From a bacterium (lineage in GTDB: Bacteria > JAUVQV01 > DATDCY01), in the NCBI GenBank assembly GCA_036524115.1, contig DATDCY010000231.1, forward strand, positions 1 to 5,083: a stretch of 5,083 bases of DNA, written 5' to 3'. The first letter of the stretch is position 1. Each line of letters opens with the position of its first letter. Both the position numbers and the translations under genes were made by a program. The notes under the pieces were generated by a model. The model was given only the letters and a program-made list of their open reading frames with translations. It searched no databases and was not told where the DNA came from. Below are positions 1 to 5,060 of this stretch, piece by piece.

Positions 1-3
1 GGC

Positions 4-86
4 GGCCGGACCGGAGCGTCCCGAAGGGCGAAACGCATTGTTTGAGCCCGAAGGGCGAGTTATGCGTTTCGAGTGGAGGGCCGGAC
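4..86. repeat. Inverted-repeat mosaic, possible REP/MITE-like element
   Basis: Arms CGAAACGCAT (29-38) and ATGCGTTTCG (62-71) are perfect 10-bp inverted repeats around a 23-nt centre. Inside the centre, GCCC (46-49) and GGGC (53-56) form a small stem with loop GAA. The 12-mer CCCGAAGGGCGA occurs twice, at 20-31 and 47-58. An alternative hairpin pairs GCGT (16-19) with ACGC (33-36) around CCC-GAA-GGG, and it excludes the left arm of the larger stem. The 8-mer GGCCGGAC occurs on both sides (4-11 and 79-86), which could be a target duplication or chance in GC-rich DNA. This dense symmetry resembles small intergenic repeat elements. I cannot tell whether other copies exist, and the left border may lie outside the window. 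Confidence 0.5.
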
Positions 87-141
87 AAGCCCAGGTCGAG
101 CGCGTAACGAAGCGGCCGCACGGCGCCGCCCCGCCCCCGCG

Positions 142-155
142 ACACGTGCACGTGT
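142..155. repeat. Perfect 14-nt palindrome, possible protein-binding site
   Basis: ACACGTGCACGTGT equals its own reverse complement. The symmetry extends to 138-159, with one mismatched pair (141/156) and then three more matched pairs (CGC/GCG). It contains two overlapping CACGTG-type cores. The hairpin potential is poor because there is no loop, so binding of a dimeric protein is more plausible than an RNA structure. It lies about 80 nt beyond the end of the regulator gene, with no visible promoter beside it. The role is unknown. Confidence 0.35.
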
Positions 156-181
156 GGCGCGACGGAAGGGAACAGGCGCCC

Positions 182-197
182 CCGGGCCGTGGCCCGG
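182..197 (-). terminator. GC-rich inverted repeat past the bamD operon, possible terminator
   Basis: CCGGGCC (182-188) and GGCCCGG (191-197) are perfect inverted repeats two bases apart. As RNA this would be a stem of about six pairs closing a four-base loop. It lies 38 nt downstream of the response-regulator stop codon. In the minus-strand direction only a pyrimidine-rich stretch follows, not a true T-tract, so intrinsic termination is uncertain. It is the best candidate transcript end for the operon. Confidence 0.3.
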
Positions 198-234
198 CAC
201 GGGGACGTGTGCTGCCCGGCGCGCGGAACGGAGC

Positions 235-756
235 CTAGACCGGCTCCAGGTTGCGCACGAGCAGCTCGTCGAGGTTCTTCGAGGACTTGTTCAGGTACTT
301 CTTCGCCTTGAGCTGCCCGAGCTTGCGCAGCAGCTCCGGCGTCGGCGGGCTCGCCGTCAGGATGATCACGGGCAGCTCCTCGTCCATCGCCTTGAGCACG
401 CCCAGTGTCTGGAAGCCGTCGAGCAGCCCGGGCATGTTCAGGTCGAGGATGACGAGGCTGATCGGCTGGCCGCAGCGGATCGCCTGCGCGAGCGCGCGCA
501 CCGCCTCCAGCCCCTCCCCCGCCTCGAGGACCTCGTGGTGCTTCTGGGCGAGGATGTCCCCGATGCGCAGCCGGAAGAAGGGCTGGTCGTCGACGACCAG
601 GACGCGCTTGGCCGGCGGCTCGGCCGCCGGCGGCTGGTCAAAGACCGCCCCGATGCGACCGGTCACCGTCCCGCCGCAGACCGTGCAGACGCTCGCGTCG
701 CCCTCGATCGTGAAGTACTCCTCGCCGAAGCCGCAGTGACAGGGGAAGTCCGCCAT
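235..756 (-). CDS. Zinc-ribbon / receiver-domain response regulator
   Basis: This is a 173-residue response regulator with no DNA-binding or enzymatic output domain. The C-terminal two thirds (about 50-170) is a CheY-like receiver: acidic pair D56-D57 after strand one (RVLVVDD), phospho-acceptor D105 in VILDLNMPG, conserved T134 (LTAS) and lysine K157 (YLNK). All the residues needed for phosphorylation are present. In the loop after D105, MPGLLDG has one residue more than the usual MPGxDG. The first 30 residues carry C6-x-C8 and C24-x2-C27 with an adjacent GG, which looks like a compact zinc ribbon, joined by a Pro/Ala linker (41-49). The ATG lies 6 nt after the stop of the upstream TPR gene, so the two are almost certainly co-transcribed and may be translationally coupled. 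The receiver should accept phosphate from a histidine kinase encoded elsewhere. The zinc-ribbon role is not known and may be protein contact. Assignment as a receiver protein is very secure; the pathway is not identifiable. Confidence 0.92.
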   Translation of the reverse strand: MADFPCHCGFGEEYFTIEGDASVCTVCGGTVTGRIGAVFDQPPAAEPPAKRVLVVDDQPFFRLRIGDILAQKHHEVLEAGEGLEAVRALAQAIRCGQPISLVILDLNMPGLLDGFQTLGVLKAMDEELPVIILTASPPTPELLRKLGQLKAKKYLNKSSKNLDELLVRNLEPV

Positions 757-762
757 CGGCCG

Positions 763-1491
763 CTACCGCTTCCGCCGTTCCTTGAGGAACTCGAGGTAGA
801 CCTGCACCGACTTGTCGCCGGGGCTCGCCTTGAGGGCGGTCTTCCAGACCCGTTCCGCCCGCTCGACGAGGCCGCGCATGTAGTAGGTCATCCCCAGGTG
901 CAGGTACGCCGGCACGTACCGGGAGTTGACCTTCAGCGCCTCCTGGAACTCCTGGAGCGCCTGGTCGAAGTCGCCGCGCTCGCGCAACGCGATGGCCAGC
1001 TTCGTCCGCAGGTCGGCGAACTTCGGGCCCAGCTCGACCGCCTTGCGGTACTCGGCGACCGCCTCGGCGTGCAGCCCGAGATCGAAGTAGATGTCGCCGA
1101 GATCGGCGTGCTGGTTGGCGAGCTTGCCGCGGATGAAGGGGTCCAGCGCGCCCGGGCCGGCCTGGCTGAAGCCGGCGGCCCGCCCGAAGGCCGCGCTCGC
1201 CTTCTCGTAGCGGCCGAGGTTGTTGTAGGTGACCGCGAGGTTCAGGGCCGCCTCCGTGTAGCGCGGGTTGAGCTCCAGAGCCTTCTCGAAGGCCTTCGCC
1301 GCCCGTCCGAACGCCCCGCGCTGGTGGTAGATCACGCCGAGCTTGTTGAAGACGTCGGCGAAGAAGGGCGCCTCCTCCGCGAGGACCTCGAGGAGCTTCT
1401 CGGCCTCCTGGAAGTTCTCCTTCTCGTAGAGCTTGCGGGCGAGCAGGTAGGTCTCGTGGATCTGCTCGGTGCTCCGCTTCGCCGCCGTCAT
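763..1491 (-). CDS. Cytoplasmic TPR-repeat protein
   Basis: This 242-residue protein is built almost entirely of tetratricopeptide repeats. I see about six helix pairs, near residues 11-43, 44-77, 78-111, 124-157, 158-191 and 192-225. They carry the usual signature (W/L-x2-LG-x2-Y-x8-A-x3-F-x2-A-x4-P), for example KLGVIYHQRG followed by AFEKALELNP. A linker of about 12 residues with Gly and Pro (about 108-120) separates repeats three and four. There is no signal peptide or membrane segment, and the tail is basic (KERRKR), so it is predicted to be cytosolic. The ATG is preceded by a clear ribosome site (GGAGG running into a G-tract, 1494-1505), which fixes the start. It lies 23 nt after the bamD stop and 6 nt before the response-regulator ATG, in the middle of a three-gene operon. 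TPRs bind protein partners; the partner cannot be read from sequence, but the adjacent regulator is an obvious candidate. Confidence 0.9.
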   Translation of the reverse strand: MTAAKRSTEQIHETYLLARKLYEKENFQEAEKLLEVLAEEAPFFADVFNKLGVIYHQRGAFGRAAKAFEKALELNPRYTEAALNLAVTYNNLGRYEKASAAFGRAAGFSQAGPGALDPFIRGKLANQHADLGDIYFDLGLHAEAVAEYRKAVELGPKFADLRTKLAIALRERGDFDQALQEFQEALKVNSRYVPAYLHLGMTYYMRGLVERAERVWKTALKASPGDKSVQVYLEFLKERRKR

Positions 1492-1514
1492 CGCCCCCCC
1501 CTCCGCCGCGCAGG

Positions 1515-2297
1515 CTAGCCCTTGTGGTCGCCGATTTCCTTGAGGTACCGGCTCTGCGGGAAGTCCCGCCGCAGCTGCTCGAAGAGCTGCGCGGCGCGCG
1601 CGCCGTCCTGGAGGCGCTCGTAGCAGCGGCCGAGCTCGTAGAGCGATTGCTCGGCGAACCCGAGGTCGCCGTACTCCTGGAGGACGACCTCGTAGCGGCC
1701 CGCGGCCGCCCGGTAAGACCCGCGGCGCTCGTAGAACCGGGCGACCGACAGCTCGTGCTCCGCGATCCGCCGGCGCGCGTCCGCCAGCCCCTTGCGCCCC
1801 TCGTCCAGGAGCGACGAGCGCGGGTAGCCGCGCAGGAGCGCCTCATAGGCGGCGACCGCCTTGTGCGCCGCCGCCTGGGAGCGGTCGGCGGTGCACATCT
1901 GCTTCGACCAGCTGGAGCCGATGCGCAGCTGCGCGTAGTCCGCCTGCGCGTTGTGGGGGTGCATGCGCAGGAACTCGGCGTAGGACTCCGCCGCGGCGGC
2001 GTAGTCCTCGTTCTTGAACTGGGCGTCTGCGAGCGCGATCTGGATCGCGGCGTCGAGGTCGGCCCCGCGGTAGGTCCGCGCCGCGGCGCGGTAGGAGTCG
2101 ATGGCCTCGGGATAGCTCTTCTTGCCCGCGAGGCGGTTGCCCTCCTCGTAGAGCTCCTGGGAGGACTTCTCCCCCGTCTTGCCGGTGGCGCAACCCGCCG
2201 CGAGCAGGATCGCGACGACGGCCGCCGCGCGGAAGCCCGGGCGCAGACAACGGAGACTGCTGGCGGTTCCTTGGATCACGGTGCGTTTCTCCTTCAT
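1515..2297 (-). CDS. bamD: Outer-membrane assembly lipoprotein BamD
   Basis: BamD is the essential lipoprotein partner of BamA in the machine that folds beta-barrel proteins into the outer membrane. It is anchored to the inner leaflet of the outer membrane, facing the periplasm. From ATG 2297 the protein has 260 residues: a basic N-terminus, a hydrophobic stretch and a lipobox LAAGC with the lipidated Cys at 36. TPR-type helix pairs follow: an ELYEEGNRL...YPEAIDSYRAAA repeat, a DYAAAAESYAEFLRMHP repeat, then a third around AYEALLRGYP. The segment IAEHELSVARFYERRGSYRAA (about 178-198) is the most diagnostic BamD-family stretch. The length is close to that of E. coli BamD (about 245). The frame extends upstream to a TTG at 2342, but that TTG is part of a consensus -35 hexamer, and the extension precedes the signal peptide, so I chose ATG 2297. 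A modest GGAAA ribosome site lies at 2303-2307. It is the first gene of the operon with the TPR and regulator genes. Confidence 0.9.
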   Translation of the reverse strand: MKEKRTVIQGTASSLRCLRPGFRAAAVVAILLAAGCATGKTGEKSSQELYEEGNRLAGKKSYPEAIDSYRAAARTYRGADLDAAIQIALADAQFKNEDYAAAAESYAEFLRMHPHNAQADYAQLRIGSSWSKQMCTADRSQAAAHKAVAAYEALLRGYPRSSLLDEGRKGLADARRRIAEHELSVARFYERRGSYRAAAGRYEVVLQEYGDLGFAEQSLYELGRCYERLQDGARAAQLFEQLRRDFPQSRYLKEIGDHKG

Positions 2298-2313
2298 GGC
2301 TATTTCCGGTGAA

Positions 2314-2342
2314 AACGTAACGGTGACGGGCGGTTCTGTCAA
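2314..2342 (-). promoter_or_regulatory. Predicted promoter of the bamD operon
   Basis: On the minus strand TTGACA (2337-2342) matches the -35 consensus exactly. After a 17-nt spacer comes TACGTT (2314-2319), a weak -10 with three of six matches. Transcription would begin near 2307, leaving a leader of only about ten bases with GGAAA at its 5' end before ATG 2297. The -35 and spacing are good and the -10 is poor, so the call is moderate. Confidence 0.45.
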
Positions 2343-2415
2343 CTGGTTTCTCGCCGCGCTCCCGGCGGCGGGGGCTGTGCTACGCTGTCCTCGCGACGGG
2401 CGGCGGCCCGCTGCG

Positions 2416-2431
2416 AAGGAGGCGCGTGATG
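2416..2431 (+). promoter_or_regulatory. Consensus ribosome binding site deciding the acyP start
   Basis: AAGGAGG (2416-2422) is a full Shine-Dalgarno match. It is 6 nt from ATG 2429 and only 3 nt from GTG 2426, which selects the ATG. Confidence 0.8.
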
Positions 2432-2707
2432 TCGCGGGAGAGACTGGAAGTGCGCATCAGCGGCAGGGTCCAGGGGGTCTGGTTCCGCGCCTCGACGCGG
2501 GAGGAGGCGCGCCGGCGCGGCCTCGACGGCTGGGTGAGGAACCTCCCCGACGGGAGCGTCGAGGCGGTCTTCGAGGGGCAGGCGCCCGCGCTCGAGAGCA
2601 TGCTCGCCTGGTGCCGCGTCGGCCCCCCGGGAGCGCGCGTGGACGCGGTCGAGGTCACCCGCGGCCCGGCGACGGGCGAGCACGACGGCTTCACCATCGT
2701 CCGCTGA
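2429..2707 (+). CDS. acyP: Acylphosphatase
   Basis: This 92-residue protein matches acylphosphatase in length and motifs. The enzyme hydrolyses carboxyl-phosphate bonds such as those in acetyl phosphate, carbamoyl phosphate or 1,3-bisphosphoglycerate, and is cytosolic and needs no metal. Signature one, GRVQGVWFR, spans residues 12-20, with catalytic Arg20 in the phosphate-binding loop. Signature two, GWVRNLPDGSVEAVFEG, spans 34-50, with catalytic Asn38. The C-terminus GFTIVR is also typical. The ATG at 2429 is chosen over the adjacent in-frame GTG at 2426 because the consensus AAGGAGG (2416-2422) is 6 nt from the ATG but only 3 nt from the GTG. A small hairpin CGGGC/GCCCG (2397-2410) lies just ahead of the ribosome site. 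The gene is divergent from bamD and convergent with the dksA-like gene. I see no clear promoter: TACGCT at 2381 with a preceding TGC has no matching -35. Confidence 0.95.
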   Translation: MSRERLEVRISGRVQGVWFRASTREEARRRGLDGWVRNLPDGSVEAVFEGQAPALESMLAWCRVGPPGARVDAVEVTRGPATGEHDGFTIVR

Positions 2708-2815
2708 CTCTTCCACGATTGGGCGTGCGCAGCGACAGGAACCCGGAACCTGAACGGGAATGGCAGGGCGCTCAGACGGGGTCAGATGCAAGAAGGGCGA
2801 CGAAGCGAATGCTGA

Positions 2816-2833
2816 GGCGGCCTGGCGGCCGCC
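2816..2833. terminator. Hairpin between convergent acyP and dksA-like genes
   Basis: GGCGGCC (2816-2822) and GGCCGCC (2827-2833) form a perfect 7-bp all-GC stem with loop TGGC. It lies between two convergent genes and could end transcription on both strands. Neither side is followed by a T-tract, so it is not a standard intrinsic terminator. The remaining 2708-2886 spacer shows no gene that I can support. Confidence 0.35.
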
Positions 2834-2886
2834 GCAGGCAGGCGCGAGAAGCCCGACGCCGCAGATGGCCCCGTATCAGCGGCCTG

Positions 2887-3252
2887 CTACTGGCCCTGCG
2901 ATTTCTCCTCGGCTTCCTGCCGGCTCTTGCAGTCAATGCACAGCGTCGTCACCGGCCGCGCGGCGAGCCGCTTGATCTCGATCTCCTCGCCGCACTCCTC
3001 GCAGATCCCGTAGGTGCCGGCCGCGATGCGACCGAGCGCCTGCTCGATCTTGCGGAGCAGCTTCTCCTCGCGCTCGCGCAGCCTGATCTTGAAGCTCTGG
3101 TTCAGCTCGACGGTGGCGACGTCGCCGGAATCGAGCAGGTCCTCGCGGTCGGAGCTCAGATCCCGATCGCCCACCTCGAGGGCACCCGACGTGAGCTTTT
3201 CCTTGAGCTCGAGCAGGTGCTTCCGGATCTTTTCGAGTTCCCTCTTTCTCAT
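2887..3252 (-). CDS. DksA/TraR-family C4 zinc-finger transcription regulator
   Basis: This 121-residue protein belongs to the DksA/TraR family. Members insert a coiled coil into the secondary channel of RNA polymerase and alter promoter open-complex stability, often together with ppGpp. Residues 1-75 are mainly charged helices that would form the coiled coil, with a tip motif D41-x2-D44-x-A46. This corresponds to the DxxDxA tip motif essential in E. coli DksA. The zinc finger is C84-x2-C87-x17-C105-x2-C108, with all four cysteines present, in the context YGICEECGEEI...TTLCIDCK. The protein is about 30 residues shorter than E. coli DksA (151), missing mostly N-terminal sequence, as in many short homologues. 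The start is supported by AGGAAAGG (3261-3268), 8 nt ahead of the ATG. It is convergent with acyP and divergent from the large membrane-protein gene, so probably monocistronic. Whether this is the main DksA or a paralogue cannot be decided here, so no symbol is given. Confidence 0.93.
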   Translation of the reverse strand: MRKRELEKIRKHLLELKEKLTSGALEVGDRDLSSDREDLLDSGDVATVELNQSFKIRLREREEKLLRKIEQALGRIAAGTYGICEECGEEIEIKRLAARPVTTLCIDCKSRQEAEEKSQGQ

Positions 3253-3286
3253 GGTGCAAGCCTTTCCTGGAAAGTAATGGGCTCCG

Positions 3287-3316
3287 TGTATAGCACACCT
3301 GAACCGGCGTATTCAA
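3287..3316 (-). promoter_or_regulatory. Predicted promoter of the dksA-like gene
   Basis: On the minus strand TTGAAT (3311-3316) and TATACA (3287-3292) are separated by 18 nt. The -10 is preceded by TGC, an extended -10 feature. Transcription would start near 3280, giving a leader of about 28 nt with the ribosome site inside it. Each hexamer matches four of six consensus bases. This AT-richer patch stands out from the surrounding GC-rich DNA. Confidence 0.5.
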
Positions 3317-3359
3317 CCTTCGCGTTGCGCCGTCCTGCGGCTCCCCGGCCCGCGGACGC

Positions 3360-3389
3360 TTGACACCTGATTCCTGCCGTCGCGACAAT
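3360..3389 (+). promoter_or_regulatory. Predicted promoter of the TMTC-like gene
   Basis: TTGACA (3360-3365) is an exact -35 consensus. After 18 nt comes GACAAT (3384-3389), which matches four of six bases of the -10. Transcription would start near 3396, downstream of the in-frame ATG at 3388. If the promoter is real, that ATG is not in the transcript and translation must start later, for example at GTG 3463. It lies back to back with the dksA-like promoter. Confidence 0.4.
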
Positions 3390-3450
3390 GCCCCGTCATG
3401 TCGCAGGCATTCCCGAAGGACATGCGTCCGCCTCCTCTCCCCGGCCGGCC

Positions 3451-3465
3451 GAGGACCCGTCCGTG
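3451..3465 (+). promoter_or_regulatory. Ribosome site and GTG start chosen for the TMTC-like gene
   Basis: GAGGA (3451-3455) lies 7 nt ahead of an in-frame GTG (3463-3465). The upstream ATG 3388 has no recognisable Shine-Dalgarno. The codons between the two, especially the first dozen, use A or T in the third position far more than the rest of the gene. Confidence 0.45.
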
Positions 3466-5040
3466 ACGGAAGGCCGCGACGGCTCGCCGAGAAGGGTGCT
3501 GACCCCCCGTCGTCTGGTCGGCCTGTGCATGCTCATCGTGACGGCGGGGGTCTACGCCGGTTCGCTGGGCAACGGCTTCACCAACTTCGACGACCTGGAC
3601 ATGATTACCCAGAATCCGCACGTTCGCTCCGGCCTCACGTCGGAGAACGTGCTCTGGGCGTTCGGCAGCTTCGAAAAGGCCAACTGGCACCCGGTGACCT
3701 GGATCTCCCATCAAGCCGATGTGCAGCTCTTCGGCCTCGACGCGCGGCGCCACCACCTGACCAGCCTCCTGCTGCACCTTGTCGCCACGCTCGCGCTGTT
3801 TCTGGCGCTCGCGGAGATGACCGGCACCCTCTGGCGCAGCGGGCTCGCCGCCCTCCTCTTCGGCGTGCATCCGCTGCACGTGGAGTCCGTCGCCTGGATC
3901 GCTGACCGCAAGGATGTTCTCGCGGGAATGTTCTTCATGCTCGCGCTCCTGGCCTATGTGCGGTACGTCCGGCGGCCGGGCGCGGCCCGGTATCTGGCGC
4001 TGCTGGTCCTCTCCGCCTTGGGCCTGATGGCGAAACAGATGCTCGTCACCCTGCCGCTGCTGCTGCTGCTCCTGGACTTCTGGCCCTTGCGACGCCTCGA
4101 CGGGGGCCGGACCGCGGCTGGTCAGGACCGGCCCCGCGTTCTGCGCGTCAAGCCTCTGGCGCATTGCCTTGTCGAGAAGGGCCCCCTGCTGGCGATGTCT
4201 CTTGCCGCCGGAGCGATGACGCTCCGCGCGCAGTGGCGCTTCTCCTCTTTGGAGTTGTCCGGCTACCCCTTCGGCCAACGCGCCGCCAACGCCGTGGTCT
4301 CAGCCGCGGAGTACCTGGTGAAGTTCGCCTGGCCCGCGCGGCTGTCCGCCTTCTACCCGATGGGCGAGCGGGAGCTGACGGCGCCGCTCGTGGGCGGCGC
4401 CCTGTGCATCGTGGCAGGAATCGGCATCCTCGCCGGGCGAAGGGTGCGGTCGCAACCGTGGCTGGCGACAGGCTGGCTCTGGTACCTCGTCGGCTTGACG
4501 CCGGTGATCGGGCTCATCCAGGTCGGTGACCAGCGCATGGCCGATCGCTACACGTACCTGCCGCTGATCGGCGTCTTTGTCATGGCGACCTGGGGCATCG
4601 GGAAGCTGGCCGCCCGCGCCGCGCTCGTGCGGCCGGCAGCCGGCGCGGCCGTCGTGGGGCTGGCTGCCCTGTTGCCCATCACCCGGATCCAGGCCGGTTA
4701 CTGGCGCGACGACTTCACCCTGTTTCAGCACGCCGCGGCGACGACGTCGCGCAATTGGCAGGCCTACAGCCACGTCGGGTTTGCGCTGGCGGCCGCGGGT
4801 CGAACGTCGGAGGCCCAGCCGTACCTCGACGCGGCGGCACAGCTCAGTCCGTGGTATCGCTTCGGACTGCTCATGCGCAGCGCCCAGGCCCTGGAGCGGA
4901 TCGGGAATCTGAGCGCGGCGCTCGATCAGTACCGAAAGGCGTCCGCGGTGCGTCCCTCCGACCGCCTCGCCCGCGAGAAGATGCGGGAGCTCGAGGGCGC
5001 CGTCCGGGCGGTCGAGCACAGCCCTCAGCCGCCGCCGTGA
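3463..5040 (+). CDS. TMTC-like polytopic membrane protein with C-terminal TPRs (putative GT-C glycosyltransferase)
   Basis: From GTG 3463 this protein has 525 residues; from ATG 3388 it would have 550. I chose the GTG for its ribosome site, codon use and a predicted promoter overlapping the ATG. The first membrane helix (about 18-35) is followed by NGFTNFDD with acidic pair D43-D44, where GT-C glycosyltransferases place their catalytic Asp. Then come WHPVTWISH, HPLHVESVAWIADRKD (136-151), LMAKQMLVTLP (a Gln where Pro is usual), a DUF1736-like stretch ending in WPARLSAFYP, and IQVGDQRMADRYTYLP (about 352-367). These motifs recur in bacterial TPR membrane proteins related to eukaryotic TMTC proteins, which are O-mannosyltransferases of the ER. 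About nine to eleven hydrophobic segments are visible. After YWRDDFTLF (413-421), two TPRs occupy about 431-498, probably soluble. The likely role is transfer of a lipid-linked sugar to an envelope acceptor, but donor and acceptor are unknown. It is transcribed divergently from the dksA-like gene. Confidence 0.85.
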   Translation: MTEGRDGSPRRVLTPRRLVGLCMLIVTAGVYAGSLGNGFTNFDDLDMITQNPHVRSGLTSENVLWAFGSFEKANWHPVTWISHQADVQLFGLDARRHHLTSLLLHLVATLALFLALAEMTGTLWRSGLAALLFGVHPLHVESVAWIADRKDVLAGMFFMLALLAYVRYVRRPGAARYLALLVLSALGLMAKQMLVTLPLLLLLLDFWPLRRLDGGRTAAGQDRPRVLRVKPLAHCLVEKGPLLAMSLAAGAMTLRAQWRFSSLELSGYPFGQRAANAVVSAAEYLVKFAWPARLSAFYPMGERELTAPLVGGALCIVAGIGILAGRRVRSQPWLATGWLWYLVGLTPVIGLIQVGDQRMADRYTYLPLIGVFVMATWGIGKLAARAALVRPAAGAAVVGLAALLPITRIQAGYWRDDFTLFQHAAATTSRNWQAYSHVGFALAAAGRTSEAQPYLDAAAQLSPWYRFGLLMRSAQALERIGNLSAALDQYRKASAVRPSDRLAREKMRELEGAVRAVEHSPQPPP

Positions 5041-5060
5041 GCCGCGGGCTCGTCCGCGGC
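5041..5060 (+). terminator. Strong hairpin immediately after the TMTC-like gene
   Basis: GCCGCGG (5041-5047) and CCGCGGC (5054-5060) form a perfect 7-bp GC stem around the loop GCTCGT. The stem begins at the first base after the TGA. No T-tract follows, so its role as a terminator is uncertain. Two open frames also touch this edge, a GTG at 5036 on the plus strand and a minus-strand frame ending at 5025. Either could be part of a neighbouring gene. Confidence 0.35.

Larger units (their letters stand above)
1..234. other. Non-coding, repeat-rich region downstream of the bamD operon
   Basis: I find no convincing gene here. A short plus-strand frame (38-238) is open, but it lacks a ribosome binding site, runs through inverted repeats, and has a low-complexity Pro/Arg/Gly translation. 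The segment contains a mosaic of inverted and direct repeats (4-86), a perfect 14-nt palindrome (142-155) and a GC-rich inverted repeat (182-197). These are listed separately. The response-regulator gene ends at 235 reading leftward, so this is its 3' flank. Confidence 0.6.

Noticed and set aside
38-238. Short plus-strand open frame in the left intergenic region
   Set aside because: It starts inside an inverted repeat, has no Shine-Dalgarno and gives a Pro/Arg/Gly low-complexity product.
73-1518. 481-residue plus-strand open frame antisense to the TPR and regulator genes
   Set aside because: Its translation is Leu/Arg/Glu/Val-rich without any motif, and it lies opposite two genes with clear domains. 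Long antisense frames are expected in very GC-rich coding DNA.
638-1846. 402-residue minus-strand open frame overlapping the operon in another frame
   Set aside because: It is Arg/Gly/Ser-rich, spans three real genes out of frame and has no recognisable motif.
1524-2312. 262-residue plus-strand open frame antisense to bamD
   Set aside because: The opposite strand encodes a clear BamD with lipobox. The plus frame has low-complexity composition and no ribosome site.
2375-2386. TGTGCTACGCT as an acyP -10 element
   Set aside because: It has an extended TG but only about three of six -10 matches, and no -35 at 16-18 nt upstream.
2770-2790. CAGACGGGGTCAGATGC stretch, faintly like ends seen near REP-associated transposases
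   Set aside because: The resemblance is short and from memory only. There is no second copy, transposase or paired end in the window.
2760-2975. 71-residue plus-strand open frame after acyP
   Set aside because: It has no ribosome site, crosses the hairpin and overlaps the 3' end of the dksA-like gene antisense. The composition is uninformative.
2179-3363. 394-residue plus-strand open frame across bamD, acyP and the dksA-like gene
   Set aside because: It runs through an intergenic promoter, an out-of-frame acylphosphatase and the antisense of the DksA-like gene. It is composition-driven.
3313-4278. Minus-strand open frame of 321 residues opposite the TMTC-like gene
   Set aside because: It is Arg/Gln/Gly/Glu-rich without motifs, and the plus strand encodes a well-conserved membrane protein.
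4300-5019. Minus-strand open frame of 239 residues opposite the TMTC-like gene
   Set aside because: It has the same antisense shadow pattern, with no motif or ribosome site.
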